Positions 12,301 through 24,600 of a DNA stretch of 64,000 nucleotides are shown here, piece after piece. The stretch is from Rhynchospora pubera. Lineage: Eukaryota > Streptophyta > Magnoliopsida > Poales > Cyperaceae. Every line of letters starts with the position of its first letter. The first letter of the stretch is position 1. The notes below the pieces were generated by a model that was given only the letters and a program-made list of their open reading frames with translations, was not told the DNA's origin and searched no databases. The position numbers and the translations under genes were made by a program. The DNA lies in assembly GCA_028095005.1 (NCBI GenBank), contig CM051461.1, positions 161,358,574 through 161,422,573 of the forward strand. The letters are read 5' to 3'.

Positions 12301-13200
12301 ATGGAAAAATTGTATATAAACTTGTAATCTTCTCTAACCGTATATAACCTAGAATCTTCAAAATCGGTTATATCCCTCTAATCTTGTTTATAAAAAATAT
12401 AACCCTTTTCATTAATTTTAATTATTATTTAATTGAAAAAAATCAGCAGCATAAAGTTATATTCAAATTATTCTTTTTTCCAAAAAACTTTCCACCTTAT
12501 CTTCACAGTACCAAATTCTTTCTATATTCATTTCCAAAAATATTTTCATATTCATCTTTATGTAATAATGATAACAAATGAATTTTAAATTTTAGTCTCT
12601 CTGCGTGGAATATAAAGCATCGAATATTAAATTTAAAGGAGACGGAAAATCAAATGAAGGCACACTACTTTCATCCTTCACTGTTGAACAAACAACTTTT
12701 TACAATGATAATTCATTAACTATAGAAGAATCTCAACAGAAATTAAAGACTAGAAGAAATACAAACGAAAACAAATATCATGATGGTTCAAAAAGCTTTT
12801 TATTCTATTATGGACCGTATGCAATTATCAGTAGAAACAAGGTTTGACTGTCGAGGCATGATTTTACTATTTGGTTTAGCTCCTCCAATGCCTTTTCGAT
12901 AAATATCATTTATCTTTTTGAGCCTGGGAACAATATACTTGGACAAAATTTGAGAATCGTGATTGGAATTTATCAATTTGATTATCTAAATTAAAATCGG
13001 AGAACAAAAAGGGAGGGGATATCATGAAGGTAAAGAAGAAGGGTAGTTTTATCATAAATTTATGTCACTGAATTTTTTTTTAATTAGAAAACAATTAAAA
13101 TTAATGAAAAGGATCATATCCTTGATAAACAAGATTAGAGGAGGTTATATCTAATTTTGAAGATTATAGGGATTATATCGGTTATGTCCATTTTTTCTAT
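12301..13200. mobile_element. Fold-back/MULE-like TIR element of 0.9 kb
   Basis: The left arm starts ATGGAAAAATTGTATATAA and contains TTTTCATTAATTTTAATT. The right arm, read in reverse, starts ATAGAAAAAATGGACATAA and contains the same words, giving about 150 bp of inverted repeat. The flanks TATTATTATT and TATTATATTA could be an imperfect target duplication. The interior frame 12605-12847 (80 codons) is unrecognised. No transposase is seen. Confidence 0.6.
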
Positions 13201-14100
13201 TATTATATTATTAAAATTTCCACCATGGGACTATGGAAGTAAGTGACCCGATCACGATCCAATCGAACGGAAGAGAAGGGTTGGGAGAGTAGAGTAAATT
13301 GTTACACTCCAATTTGGAGGGTACAAATTTAGAAGAAAGTAGAGTAAACTCTTTCCGTTATTCTAGTTTTATTGATATCCTGAAGTAAGTACAGAGTAAA
13401 CTTCTCCTTATCTTTCTCTCATTTTCCCTAACTTTTGCTTCTCTGGAGGATCTGCTCTAGAATCTAAATTAAAGGGGATGAAATAGAAGGGAAGGTGAAG
13501 TTAAACCCTTACCCTGCTCCAGATTTTAACAAATACGGAAGTAATAGAAATAATTTACTATATTTTTATTAAATATTGTCCCCTTCAGATTTGGAGTGTA
13601 AGAGTTTCCATTACTATCTATCTCAATCTTTACTTTCCGTTCCATTCCTTGAATAGAAAAGTCTGGAGCAAACCTTAGAAAACCCTTCGAGACATGACAT
13701 TACGGTTCTTTAGTAAACTTTTTGCGCATTTCTAAAAACTAATTAATACTAAAACAACACTTCTTTTTTTTTCTCAAAACTAAAGACCACAATTAAATGA
13801 GGTTTAAAAAAGATTTCATGGTATTAATATCTCTTAGACCAAATTACCTTTTAGAACGATCGATAATTATCCTATAAAATAATAATAATAATACTTTAAA
13901 AAAAAAGATGTGGGAGCGCCACCTAGTTTTCATTTTTGATAAAACGAAAACAAAACATCTCATATCAAAAAAGTTCCTACATTATCTATGTCGAAGGCAC
14001 CATCTACTACTTATTCACATGACTTTACTTCATACTATTTCCACAATTTAAATACAACATCCCCATAATTCTAATATAATCTTCAAGCTAATAGAAAATA
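13201..14100. other. Intergenic, no gene seen
   Basis: The sequence is AT-rich with no convincing frame. Parts of 13440-13680 (TCTGGAGGATC, GTCTGGAGCAAACC) are loosely like the ends of the MITE at 15966 but do not form clear TIRs. Confidence 0.4.
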
Positions 14101-14149
14101 CCAACAACACAAACTACAATAACAAGAAACATAAGTTTTTCGTTTCCTT

Positions 14150-15594
14150 CTATTCTTGTTTGAGCATCTGCATCTTCCATAACTCTAAGTCAATACACTG
14201 CCACCAGTGTTGAAGTTGTGTCTTCTCTTCTTCACCAAGTAAAATGCTTGTAGGTCCCCGAATCTCCTCCAAAAGGATGATGTCCCATTCTCTTAGTAAC
14301 CATCTTTGCATTGCTCGTTTAAGTTGATCTTCCATGTTTCCACTCCAGTAACCTGTCATTGCCTCAATTTGCATCAATGAATTTCTAATTGTTTTGACTG
14401 GTTGCTCATTAAAGATATAATTATTTCTTATGAGCCAAATCGACCAACACACAGCACTAGCTACACAAAGAAAAGCTTGTCTATCTACTAACTGCAATGC
14501 TAAGGCAAAATATATTGTCCTGAATAGAGGACCAGCTTTGGAACCAATTAGCATAATCACCCATCCAAAACCAAAATTTTTTAAGCATATCGACACTGTA
14601 AAAATAAATGATCCCTATCTTCATCGTTGTCACAAAAACCATCTTACATCCCCAGTCCATCCTAGATTTAGTTTTGTTAGTACCCTATTGTTGAGTAACC
14701 ACATAAAAATTTTGATTTTATGAGGCAAATGCAATTTCCAACGCAGGCAAGGATTTTTATGATTTATCCCCTGAAATTAAGAAAATTGTACATGTCATAA
14801 GCTTACCAGTCTTGTTCCACCTGCAAATCATAGTATCTGCATCATTGACATAATATTGGAGTATCAAGGTGTGTTTAATTTCCGTCCATTCATGCATTAA
14901 GACGCCTGTTAGCACCATTTTAAATTTAACATTCTCACCTTTATGTTTGATTACTTCTTGGAGATTGATTTTTTTTTTGTCTTGACAAACTAGAAAACAA
15001 GTGGGGATATCTAGTTGCAATGTTAGTTTCGTCCAACCAGATATTAGACCAAAACTGTACATCTCGACCTGACCCGTGAATATACTTCCTAGAAATTATA
15101 CCTAGACTATTAAGTTTTCTAATTTCTATCCAGAATGGAGAAATTTTAGCATCTACAGTACAGTGACTATATTTCATATGAATTAAAAGTTTCCACACAT
15201 GTCGGAAATGGGAATCATGGTACTTCCACCACCATTTCAACAATAAAGCTGAATTTATCATTTTTATGTCAATGATATCCATTCCCCCAAAATCCTTTTG
15301 CATACACACCTTCTGCCAATTAACTAAGGCATATCCTTTTCTCTGTCCACTATATCCTTGCCATAAAAATCTATTCCTACTCCTATCAATTATTTTTCTA
15401 TTTTTCTCTGGTTTTCTGTAAAGGGAGAGAATATACATGGGAATTGCACTTAAGATAGCATTTATCATTGTAATTCTACCACCTATAGATAACATAAAGC
15501 TAATAATAATAGTACTAAAATTAAGATATTTGACTTTTTGATGAAAAATTATATATTTTGAATTTCTCATAAAAGTACTGCTCCCATTGACCAT
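14150..15594 (-). pseudogene. LINE reverse transcriptase C-terminal part (decayed)
   Basis: Three overlapping minus-strand frames (15594-14941, 15062-14757, 14596-14150) read in order as the tail of a plant L1-like ORF2. Landmarks are the post-RT sequence with GGRITMINAILSAIPMY, then FLWQGYSGQRKGYALVNW, GGMDIIDIKMINSALLLKWW and FWSNIWLD. The last frame has CWSIWLIRNNYIFN of the zinc-binding RT-associated region. The endonuclease and the RT palm are absent, so the copy is 5'-truncated as is usual for LINEs. At least two frameshifts divide it. It is not active. Confidence 0.85.
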
Positions 15595-15639
15595 TAGCTT
15601 CTTTGATCGAATGAATTTGCAGATTTATAGGTAGGCTTA

Positions 15640-15905
15640 TCAACGGCAGAAATAATCACATGACGCCGTTTCGTTTATCGAAACGGTACGAATAACGACA
15701 CCCTTTTGTGTTCCGTTCTCAATAACGAAACGGCATGCGAAACCATATTGTGCCGTTTCAAACCGTTTCGTCTTATTTTCAATAAAATTCAATGTAATTT
15801 ATGAAGTGGCACGGTTAACGACAAAAAATTCCGTTTCGTTTTTCAAATGAAACGGTTTGCGAAATGGAATAGAGTACCGTTTACCTTAACGGAACAGGCT
15901 GTTGT
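15640..15905. repeat. CGAAACGG-rich block
   Basis: The word CCGTTTCG or its complement CGAAACGG, and close variants, recur at about 15666, 15678, 15728, 15753, 15764, 15829, 15851 and 15877. They often lie as nearby inverted pairs. No TIR or TSD was found. It may be the inside of a decayed DNA transposon. Confidence 0.4.
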
Positions 15906-15965
15906 TCCGTGAGCCTTGAATTGAACGAGGAGTCCGTAAAACAGAGTTAGGAGCGCAGTCACTTA

Positions 15966-16341
15966 GGGTATGCTCCACAATGCGATTTTGGAAGGAGAGG
16001 AATTGAAGGTAAGGAATAGAAGCGCTAGTTACTCGCTCCAACGTCAAAATAAGAGGGGAACATAAAGAGAACCAAAGTGCGTCAGTTTTATTAAAATCTT
16101 GATTTTTGTTACTCTCAAATTAGAGTGGAGACAGAGTAAAAACTGTTAAATTACATAAATAGTCTCCAAAATTTTTGACATAGACATAATTGTAAAGAGT
16201 AAAATGATCAACTCATCTATTATTGCTTCTCCCTTCCTCTCTATTTGTTTTAATCTCTAGAGCAAGTAAACTCTTATTTTACTTCTTTCCCTACTATTCT
16301 TCCTCTCCCTTCCTTTAATACGTGATTTCTGGAGCACAGCC
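15966..16341. mobile_element. Tourist/PIF-like MITE in the ODD-2 promoter
   Basis: This 376-bp element has ends GGGTATGCTCCACA and, in reverse, GGCTGTGCTCCAGA. It is flanked by TTA at 15963-15965 and 16342-16344, the 3-bp target preference of PIF/Harbinger elements. ODD-1 has the equivalent flanks joined (CAGTCACTTGAGAGTGGACC near 2801), so the insertion is specific to ODD-2. It lies 178 bp upstream of the ODD-2 start codon. Confidence 0.8.
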
Positions 16342-16390
16342 TTAAGTGGACCTGCGTCGCAACTCCCAAGCGAAAAAAGCTCCACCGTTC

Positions 16391-16397
16391 TATATAT
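16391..16397 (+). promoter_or_regulatory. Candidate TATA box of ODD-2
   Basis: TATATAT lies in GTTCTATATATGATAAGG, 122 bp upstream of the ATG. The aligned ODD-1 sequence (near 2845-2855) reads CTCTACATGATTTAAGG and has lost the TATA core. Confidence 0.45.
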
Positions 16398-16518
16398 GAT
16401 AAGGCACATAATTACTTAAGTCTAAAACTCGACTCCAGGCCTCCAGGCTTCAGCTATTTCGAGTGTGCGTTGGTACAAGTTGAGAAGAAAACGAAGCGCA
16501 CAGCAGGTGCTTGTCGAA

Positions 16519-19500
16519 ATGTCTCCTCCAAATCTTTACCTCCCTCTCATCGATCTCTCCAGCACAGACCGGGCTTCTGTTGCCCAATCCATCCGCCAGG
16601 TAATTAGCCTCAGATTTCATTCCTCTCTCCTTGTTTTTCTTTCACTTTTTTCTTTAATTAACTGTGGTTTTCGGAGGCATGTATGGACCACGGTTTCTTC
16701 TACGTCATAAACCACGGAATCGACGATTTTGTTGTAAATAGTTTGTTCAGAGAGAGCAAGAAGTTCTTTGATTTGCCTCTCAGTGAGAAGATGAAACTGG
16801 AGAGAAGCAAAGACCATCGGGGTTATACGGCTCCTTACTCTGAGACTCTGGATACCTCTTCCAAATTTAAAGGTCTCTCGTACAATATCTTATATTAATT
16901 AATCTTTGAGATGGAATTCATTTTTACATACTTAGGCTCTGTTATGAATTTGTAGGTGATCTCAAGGAAAGTTTCTATGTCGGTCCCATTAATGATTCAC
17001 TGAATCAATGGCTGTCAAAGGGTAAGTAAATTATTTTTTTCCTGTTCTTTCACACCATAAAATAATACTAATCAATTGAAGAAGTGCCTGAAAGTTACTT
17101 TTTTTTTCTTTTGATGTTCGTACCAGTTCTGGTACAAGCTTTTTGTTTTGAGACTTTTGTAAACTTTTTCTTTTTATTAATGAAAATTGCTAGCATTTTC
17201 CAGCCCTAAAAAAAAAAAATCCTAATTCAACTCTTAAATGGTCACTTTAATCCAATATAAGTAAGTAGTTGACCTAGTTGGTGTCTATTCTAATTACAAG
17301 TTACAACTTTTGAGTTCCAGTAAAGAAAAAAAATTGCTTGTTTACATGACTACTCATAATTACCTCCCTACTATGTTACAGAAAGCCTGCCAGCTTGGAG
17401 AGTGACAATGGAATCATATTATGAAAAGATCTTGTAAGTTCCAACATATTACTATGAATTTATGATTGAGTTGAAAATTTTTATGAGTATTGTTTTAGTC
17501 CAGTCGTGTACTGCTATGACCATTCAAAATTGGGTAACTGTGTAATCTTTCCAAAAGTATAATTTTTCAGTTAACCCCAAGACTCCTTCCAAAAGCACTT
17601 CAGATACCTATAAGAAAATTTGAAATTTATGTTATAACCTGCTTTGTCTTGTCTATGTAGGAATGTTGGCTTTAGATTAATTTCGTTAATTGCTATTGCA
17701 TTAAACCTTGATGAGAATTTCTTCACTAAAATTGGTGCTTTGGATTCTCCAATGGGATTTCTTCGTCTATTGCATTACCCAGGTAACTCCTTAAATTATT
17801 ATCATGTAAAGTCAGATAGTGTGTTTCTATATTGTTCTTGTGGCCACTAATTGATGTTGACCTGCCAATAGGGGAGATCCCTGAATCCGATAAGGGTAAA
17901 TATGGTGCGTCAGCTCACTCTGACTATGGTATGATTACTCTTCTGGTCACAGATGGCATGCCTGGTTTACAGGTTCTTTTTTTCTCTTGAAGCATATTTC
18001 CTTTCTATTTAACCAAAGAAATCAGGCTTTTCCATTCTTTTGCAGGTTATGATTGGTTTTTTCTTTTTTTTTCCTTTTTAATTAGTGGGTTTTGACCCCA
18101 CCACTTTTCGTCGAAGAAATGCAACAATCCAACAGTTATATTAAATAAGTACTGATCAAAAGGGGGGAAAAAGAAACTCTATTATCTACCTTTCTTTATT
18201 CATCTACCCCTATAATCACAAAAATGTACCATCTAGTACTGGTACCAAAATCCTCTGTTTATCAAATTCACTAATGCCCACCTACTGATTACCTCCCAGC
18301 ATCACACATTTTTACTTATATTACATCATGACAAAACCATATAAAAGTACAAAATCAATCATAAGATTTATTACAAATTTGTAATAAATTTATAATCCAA
18401 AACTTGAACAGAATTATTTTTTAAAGAAAAGACTTCTTTTCTACTACTGACATCTTACAACTTTCTATGCTTCTTCAAGCAACACCCCTCCCTGGTAGCT
18501 GTATTAACAGTACTTCAATCCTTGGGAACATCTAATTCAGCTTCTCTGAACATTCCTGTCCAATAGATAATTAGATATTTTGTCTTCAGTCACTATATTG
18601 TTGTATTGTTTTGTATGTAATATACCACTATAGTTGTCACTTATTTTAGTATATTATTGCATTAGAGTGTTTCCTATTTTGACTTCTTGTAGTTGAAACT
18701 TGCAGATTTGTCGAGAGAAGGATAGGTCTCCCCAGCTGTGGGAAGATGTTGATCATGTTGAGCGGTAAGCTGTCATACAAATGTTACTGTACCAATCATG
18801 TCTGCTATCAGTATGTACAGTCTGGTATTGAAATGCATGAGTCAAGGGTGTCACTCAGTGGACCTTAACAGTTTGTTAATGTACCAGTTTCGGGAAATCT
18901 TCATTTGGAGTAATTGACCATGCCCTTGATGTTCAAGCAGCTCTCAGAAACCTTGATTATTTTTTTTATCATTATGTACTGAAGTTTTTTTTGGTATATA
19001 CAGAAATTTTTTTTTTAATGATATATCATTTATGCATTATTTTGCAGAGCACTAATTGTAAATATTGGGGATATTATGGAGAGATGGACAAACTGTACAT
19101 TTAGGTAGTTCTGTCACTTCGTACACACTCAAGCCTTGTTACCATTGTTCATTTCATATGATGATTAAAAACTTCAACATACTAGGTCCGATTAGGGTCT
19201 GAAAGTCAATAATAATTTATTTTCTTTATACACTTTACAGGTCGACACTGCACCGAGTTGTAGCAGTTGGGCAGGAACGTTATTCTGTAAGTCTATCTAT
19301 CATGACTGGTTGTTAATCTTGTTTTTTTTTTTTTGACAGACTAGATAGAGGCTATCTAGTTAAAAAAGGAAAAAAGAAAGGAAATAAAAGAAAAGAAAAA
19401 ACAGCAGTGAACTGCTGGCAACTAAGAACCCCCCCTAGCAGTACTTTCTGAACAAAGTTGCTTCCCCTACAATCCAGTCATGAATGACGTTCAGAGGTCT

Positions 19501-20569
19501 GCTCGACTGGTTGTTAATCTTGTTAGTTCTCAAAAATATTAAATATCACAGCTACCCTAGAAACATTGAAATCTGCATAATTCAAGAGTCCCCTTATCAC
19601 ATTGTTTTAAAGGATGACAGAACTCATGTAAACAGTGACTTGGGTATATTTTAAGAAAATAAGGAGAGGCTGATAGAGGTGATCTTTTTGATATCTGGCA
19701 TCAAGAGACAAGAAGTATATTCTCGCAGCGCGGATAGCAAAGTAGAAGGATTTCCTAACCTAATATGAAAGTGTCGGTGACTCGGTGTTATATGCAGCTT
19801 ACCAAAGTTTTTGCCTAATTTCAGGCTGCTTTTTTTCTTGATCCGAATTACGAGTGTGTGGTGGAATGCTTGGAAACCTGCTGTAGTGTAACTTCTCCTC
19901 CAAGGTCTTTCTCTCTCTCACACACCCTGATACACGCTTGCAGTCATATTTGCCTATCTAAATGGAATTCTGTCTTGAATATTCTCCTTTTTTGGGAAAC
20001 AATTAATTCAAAAGTCTTGTTGAGTTTTCAGTATATTAATGAGGTAATAGAATTTATGCGTGCATTAGGGCAATCCTCCTAGAAACACAAACTCTATGTA
20101 ATAGTTAAATAGAAATGGAGAAATGGTAAATTATATTAAAAAAAAATGCTCGAACATATAATCTGTTGCACTGGACTGGGACAATGCTATTATTACTTAT
20201 TAGACTTGACTGCATTATATTGCTTTCTGATACTAAATAGATTGACAGGTTAGTCTACTACCAAGCTTAATGCCACTGTTTATAGTATTATATGTACCTA
20301 CAGTATAACCTGAGCCACGCACATTGTACCAAGCCATTATCTACACATGGTAAATACCCCGTCTTTACCGTGGAAACAGAAAATTGAATAAAGGCTGAAT
20401 AAACATGCAATAGTTGTAAAATAGAGATCCTTGGATTTCATTATTGGGCACTTTCAGACCGCTATAATTAAATGAATATTTTACTTTTTAATAAAATTAT
20501 TGCAGGTTTCCTCCCATTAAGAGTGGTGACTATTTGGAGGAACGCCTTAGACTAACATATAGCCAGTAA
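16519..20569 (+). CDS. 2-oxoglutarate/Fe(II)-dependent dioxygenase, paralogue 2 (ODD-2)
   Basis: Same enzyme type and exon plan as ODD-1. Exons: 16519-16599, 16677-16872, 16956-17021, 17382-17433, 17661-17782, 17872-17972, 18706-18764, 19048-19104, 19241-19286, 19825-19904 and 20506-20569. The total is 924 bp, 307 residues, intact. The iron-binding segment reads AHSDYGMITLLVTDG (H188, D190), the distal histidine is in STLHRVV (H249), and 2-oxoglutarate is met by ERYS. The glycine after DY is the family-typical state. Its own changes include WLSKES where the others have WPSK, D for H in the DHVE segment, E-R for E-G at the exon 7/8 join, and I for M in GDIMERW. Introns 3, 6 and 9 carry retroposon-like insertions missing from the other copies. 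ODD-3 starts only 1.07 kb after its stop. Confidence 0.9.
17101..17222 (+). mobile_element. Short retroposon tail in intron 3 of ODD-2
   Basis: About 120 bp ending in CCAGCCCTAAAAAAAAAAAA interrupts sequence that is continuous in ODD-3 (AAGTTACCTGTGATAATCCTAATTC near 22207). The A-tail and AT-rich 3' UTR-like body fit a strongly 5'-truncated LINE end. No clean target duplication was resolved. Confidence 0.55.
18045..18590 (-). mobile_element. Insertion of about 540 bp in intron 6 of ODD-2
   Basis: The introns of ODD-1, -3 and -4 run directly from the TTTATGATTTCAT region to TTGTTGTATTGTTTTG. ODD-2 has about 540 extra bases here, beginning with a T/C-rich tract (TTTTTTCTTTTTTTTTCC). Read on the minus strand this is a body with an A-rich 3' tail, so a minus-oriented retroposon is likely. 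It has no coding content. Confidence 0.5.
19304..19524 (-). mobile_element. Retroposon (SINE-size) in intron 9 of ODD-2
   Basis: The body is 19324-19504 (181 bp). It starts with a T-run, so it has a poly-A tail on the minus strand. A perfect 20-bp target duplication, GACTGGTTGTTAATCTTGTT, lies at 19304-19323 and 19505-19524. The other copies have a single, uninterrupted GACTGG-type sequence here. No clear pol III A/B boxes were found, so it may be a SINE of another type or a truncated LINE end. Confidence 0.85.
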
Positions 20570-21107
20570 TGATTTGTAAATATATATATATATAAAACCA
20601 GTGACATATGGAAAGATAAGTTGTTATTTGTAATTAAGACAGTTCGGTTTTGTTTCTGGGAGACCAAAAAAACTTTAGTTTGATATTTGGCTCGACTCGC
20701 ATGGCCGATCGCACACCCATTAATTGTACTAACTGATGTGTCGTTAGTTTTGACGGACGAGCACGTGACAGTTTTTTTAGACTGATCGACATAGACCAAC
20801 TAATTGAAAATGAAAACAATCAATATCGCAAGGAAACTCATTAGTACTCAGTTGTCATCGTATCATAATTATAGCACATGATTTAAGTATCTATTTTATA
20901 CTGTAGGTCATCACAAACCTTAAAGCCTTCCAAAAGTTATTAAATTATTGATTTTAGATCAAAGTACAAAAATCAGATCATGTCTCATAGATATAGTGTT
21001 AATTTTCATAGCCTTCTCAGATAAAATTGCTCCAACTTTTTTTTGGATAGTTTTATCAGTAGCAGGAATAAGATGATCACAATCTCAATGCATAATCAGT
21101 ATCGATG

Positions 21108-21388
21108 CCATCTGTCATACCCCTCTCCAGATATGGAATCAAGCATAAAATCCCTCATCTCGCCTGACTACCCCTTTATATCAAAAACAAATATCTCAAA
21201 GTAAAACTTAAAATTACATAAAGTTTGACTTATTCACTCGATAAAACAGTCAGTTTTCATCTTAATAATGGCCCCAGCTGCATGCCTCGTCACCACCTTC
21301 GGGAGATAAAACTAACTAACGTCTGTCAACTTAAGATGCTCCCTTCAGTTTAAATATCTAGGGACCCATCTGTCATACTCCTCTCCAG
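21108..21388. repeat. 23-bp direct repeat around 235 bp, left of ODD-3
   Basis: A 23-bp word starting CCATCTGTCATAC and ending CTCTCCAG lies at 21108-21130 and again at 21366-21388 with one mismatch. The first copy sits exactly where the ODD-2 3' flank stops matching the ODD-3 and ODD-4 3' flanks. It may mark an insertion or the duplication joint. Confidence 0.5.
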
Positions 21389-21636
21389 CTCAGCTCCTCC
21401 GTTCTCTTCTATTTCTTCCCTGTCACTGTCAGCCGTTTCCTTTGACTTGGTCAAATAACTCTCCACGGCTCCCAACCTCATAGTTTCATTTTCTGACAAA
21501 AAACTTGACAGCGGCTGCCAAATGAGTGGCTGCCAAGTGAGGCTCATCTAAAGTTTGACTACAGAAGGCAGCTACTGAGAGTGTGCGTCGGTACAAGTTG
21601 AGAAGAAAACGAAGCTCACAGCAGTTTCTTGTCGAA

Positions 21637-24600
21637 ATGTCTCCTCCAAATCTTTACCTCCCTCTCATTGATCTCTCTAGCACAGACCGGGCTTCTACCG
21701 CCAAATCCATCCGCCAGGTAATTAATCTTAGATTTCATTCCTTTCTCCTTTTTTTTTCTTGGTTTTCTCTCCTTTCTCTAATAAACTGTGATTTTCTAAG
21801 GCATGTATGGACCACGGGTTTTTCTACGTCATAAACCATGGAATCGACGATTTTGTTGTAAATAGTTTGTTCAGAGAGAGCAAGAATTTCTTTGATTTGC
21901 CTCTTAGTGAGAAGATGAAATTGGAGATAAAAACTGACTATCGGGGTTTTTCGCCTCCTTATGCTGAGACCCTCAATCCCTCTTCCAAACTTAAAGGTCT
22001 TATTGTAATCAATCTCTAAGATTTAATTTCTTTACCTACATAACGTCTGTTATGAATTTGTAGGTGATCTCAAGGAAACTTTCGATATCGGTCCCATTAA
22101 TGATTCACTGAATCAATGGCCATCAAAGGGTAAGTCAATTTCTTTTCTGTTGTTTCACTTAATTAACCATGAAATAATACTAATCAACTCAAGAAGTGCC
22201 TCAAAAGTTACCTGTGATAATCCTAATTCAACTCTGAAACATGTATGTAGTTCACCTAACTGGGGTCTCTTCTGATTACAAGCTTCAATATTTCAGTTGC
22301 AGTAAAGAAAAGAAAAAAATAATTGTTTACATACTGTACCTTCTTCTGCTTATAATTCCCTTCCTACTATGTTACAGAAAGGATGCCAGCTTGGAGAGTG
22401 ACAATGGAATCATATGATGAAAAGATCATGTAAGCTTCCATTGTATTATCAGAATTAAATCAAAGATTTTTTATTAATACTGTTTTTGTTCTAGTCATGT
22501 AGTGCTATGGCCATTTAATACAGGACCCTTTGTATTTGTAATACTTTATAATCCAATTAATCTATCATTTAAATTCTATGTTTCATTTTTTATGAGCACC
22601 TTAAGAAATGACTAAAGCCTCTACAATTGAGCACCTGTGTAAACATTTCAACAGTATAAGTTAACCCTAAAACCTTCCAAAAGCATTTTAGATACCTATA
22701 AGAAAATTTATGTTATAACCATCCTTTGTCTTGTCTTTGTAGGAATGTTGCCGTTAGATTAATTTCCTTAATTGCTCTTGCATTGAACCTTGACGAGAAT
22801 TTCTTCACTAAAATTGGTGCTTTGGATTCTCCAATGGGATTTCTTCGTCTATTGCATTACCCAGGTAACTCAAATTATTATCATGTAAAGTCAGGTAGTG
22901 TGTTTCTTTTTCTTTTTGTGGCCACTAATCGAAATTGAGCTGCCAATAGGGGAGATCCCAGAATCCGAAAAGGGTAAATATGGTGCTTCGGCTCACTCTG
23001 ACTATGGCATGATCACTCTTCTGGTCACAGATGGCGTACCTGGTTTACAGGTTCCTCTTTTCTCTTGTCTATTTCAGTTAAATAAAAACATATTTCCTTT
23101 CTATTTTTATACTTTTCATAGCCACAAAGAAATCAGGTCCCAAAATTCTTTCACAGTTTATGATTTCATATTGTTGTATTGTTTTGTATGTAATATACTG
23201 CTATAGTTGTTACTTATTTTACTATATCAATGCATTAGAGTGTTTCCTATTTGACTTGTTGTTGTTGAAACTTGCAGATTTGTAGAGAGAAGGACAGGTC
23301 TCCCCAGCTGTGGGAAGATGTTCATCATGTTGAGGGGTAAGCTGTAATACGATGTCACCGTACCAATCATGTCTGGTATCAGTATATACAGTCTGGTAAT
23401 GAAATGTATGAGCCTATCACTGCTCTGAACCTCTCCCTTTCTTTTACTGCATATTCTTGTTTGATTTCAATACCTGTGGTCTCTTGTCCAGGAAATGCTG
23501 GTACATGTCATCGCTGGAACTTAACAGTTCCTTAGTGTACCAGTTTTGGGAAATCTTCATTTGGAGTCATTGATCAAACCCTTGATGCACAAGCAGCTCT
23601 CAGAAACCTTGATTATTTTTTTTATCAGCATATTCCAAATCATTACGGACAGAAGTTTTGTTTGGTATATACGGGAAGTTCCTTTTTAATAATGTATGTA
23701 CTAATTTGCAGGGCATTAATTGTAAATATTGGGGATATGATGGAGAGATGGACCAACTGTATTTTTAGGTAGTTCTGTCACTTTTTACACACTCACACCT
23801 TGTACTTCCATTGTTCTTTTTATATGATGATTAAATACTTCAAGTTATGCGTACTAGGTTTCCGATTAAGTTCTGGTTAATATTAATTTATTTTTTTCGT
23901 ACACTTTGCAGGTCAACAGTGCACCGTGTTGTAGCAGTTGGGCAGGAACGCTATTCTGTAAGTCCGTCTATTTTGACTGGTTTTTACTCTTGCTAGTTCT
24001 CAAAATTAGTATATATCACAGTTAGCCCAACGAGCACTGAAATACACATAATTCAAGAGCCCCCTAATCACATTTTTTTGAAGGATGACAGAACTGTCCT
24101 GCCACTCCCAGCGACTTAGGTATATTTTAAGAAAAGTTGGAGAGAGTGGTAGAGATGATCTTTTTGCCTAATTTCAGGTTGCATTTTTTCTTGATCCAAA
24201 TAATGAGTGTGTGGTGGAATGCTTGGAAAACTGCTGTAGTGAAACTTCTCCTCCAAGGTCTTTTTCTCTAACACACACCCTGATATACGCTTGCACATAG
24301 AAATATAAAACATAAAGCAAGAAAAGATCGATGATGTCAATGAAAAAGCACCTTACATGCTATCAGGAATCAGCGAATCATTTTTGTAGGGCTGTCAACG
24401 GTACCCTTTTAACCGTTTACCCTATTCGTATCGTATTCGATAAGACGGGTATGGGTAAGGTTTTATTTTCGTTAAGTTATCGGGTATGGGTATGGTAAGA
24501 AAAAATTTTCGTTAATTTATTGGGTAAGGGTAAGGGTAACGATGTTTCGTAACCGTTATTTACCCATACCGTTATATATATAATATATAATTGATAATCA

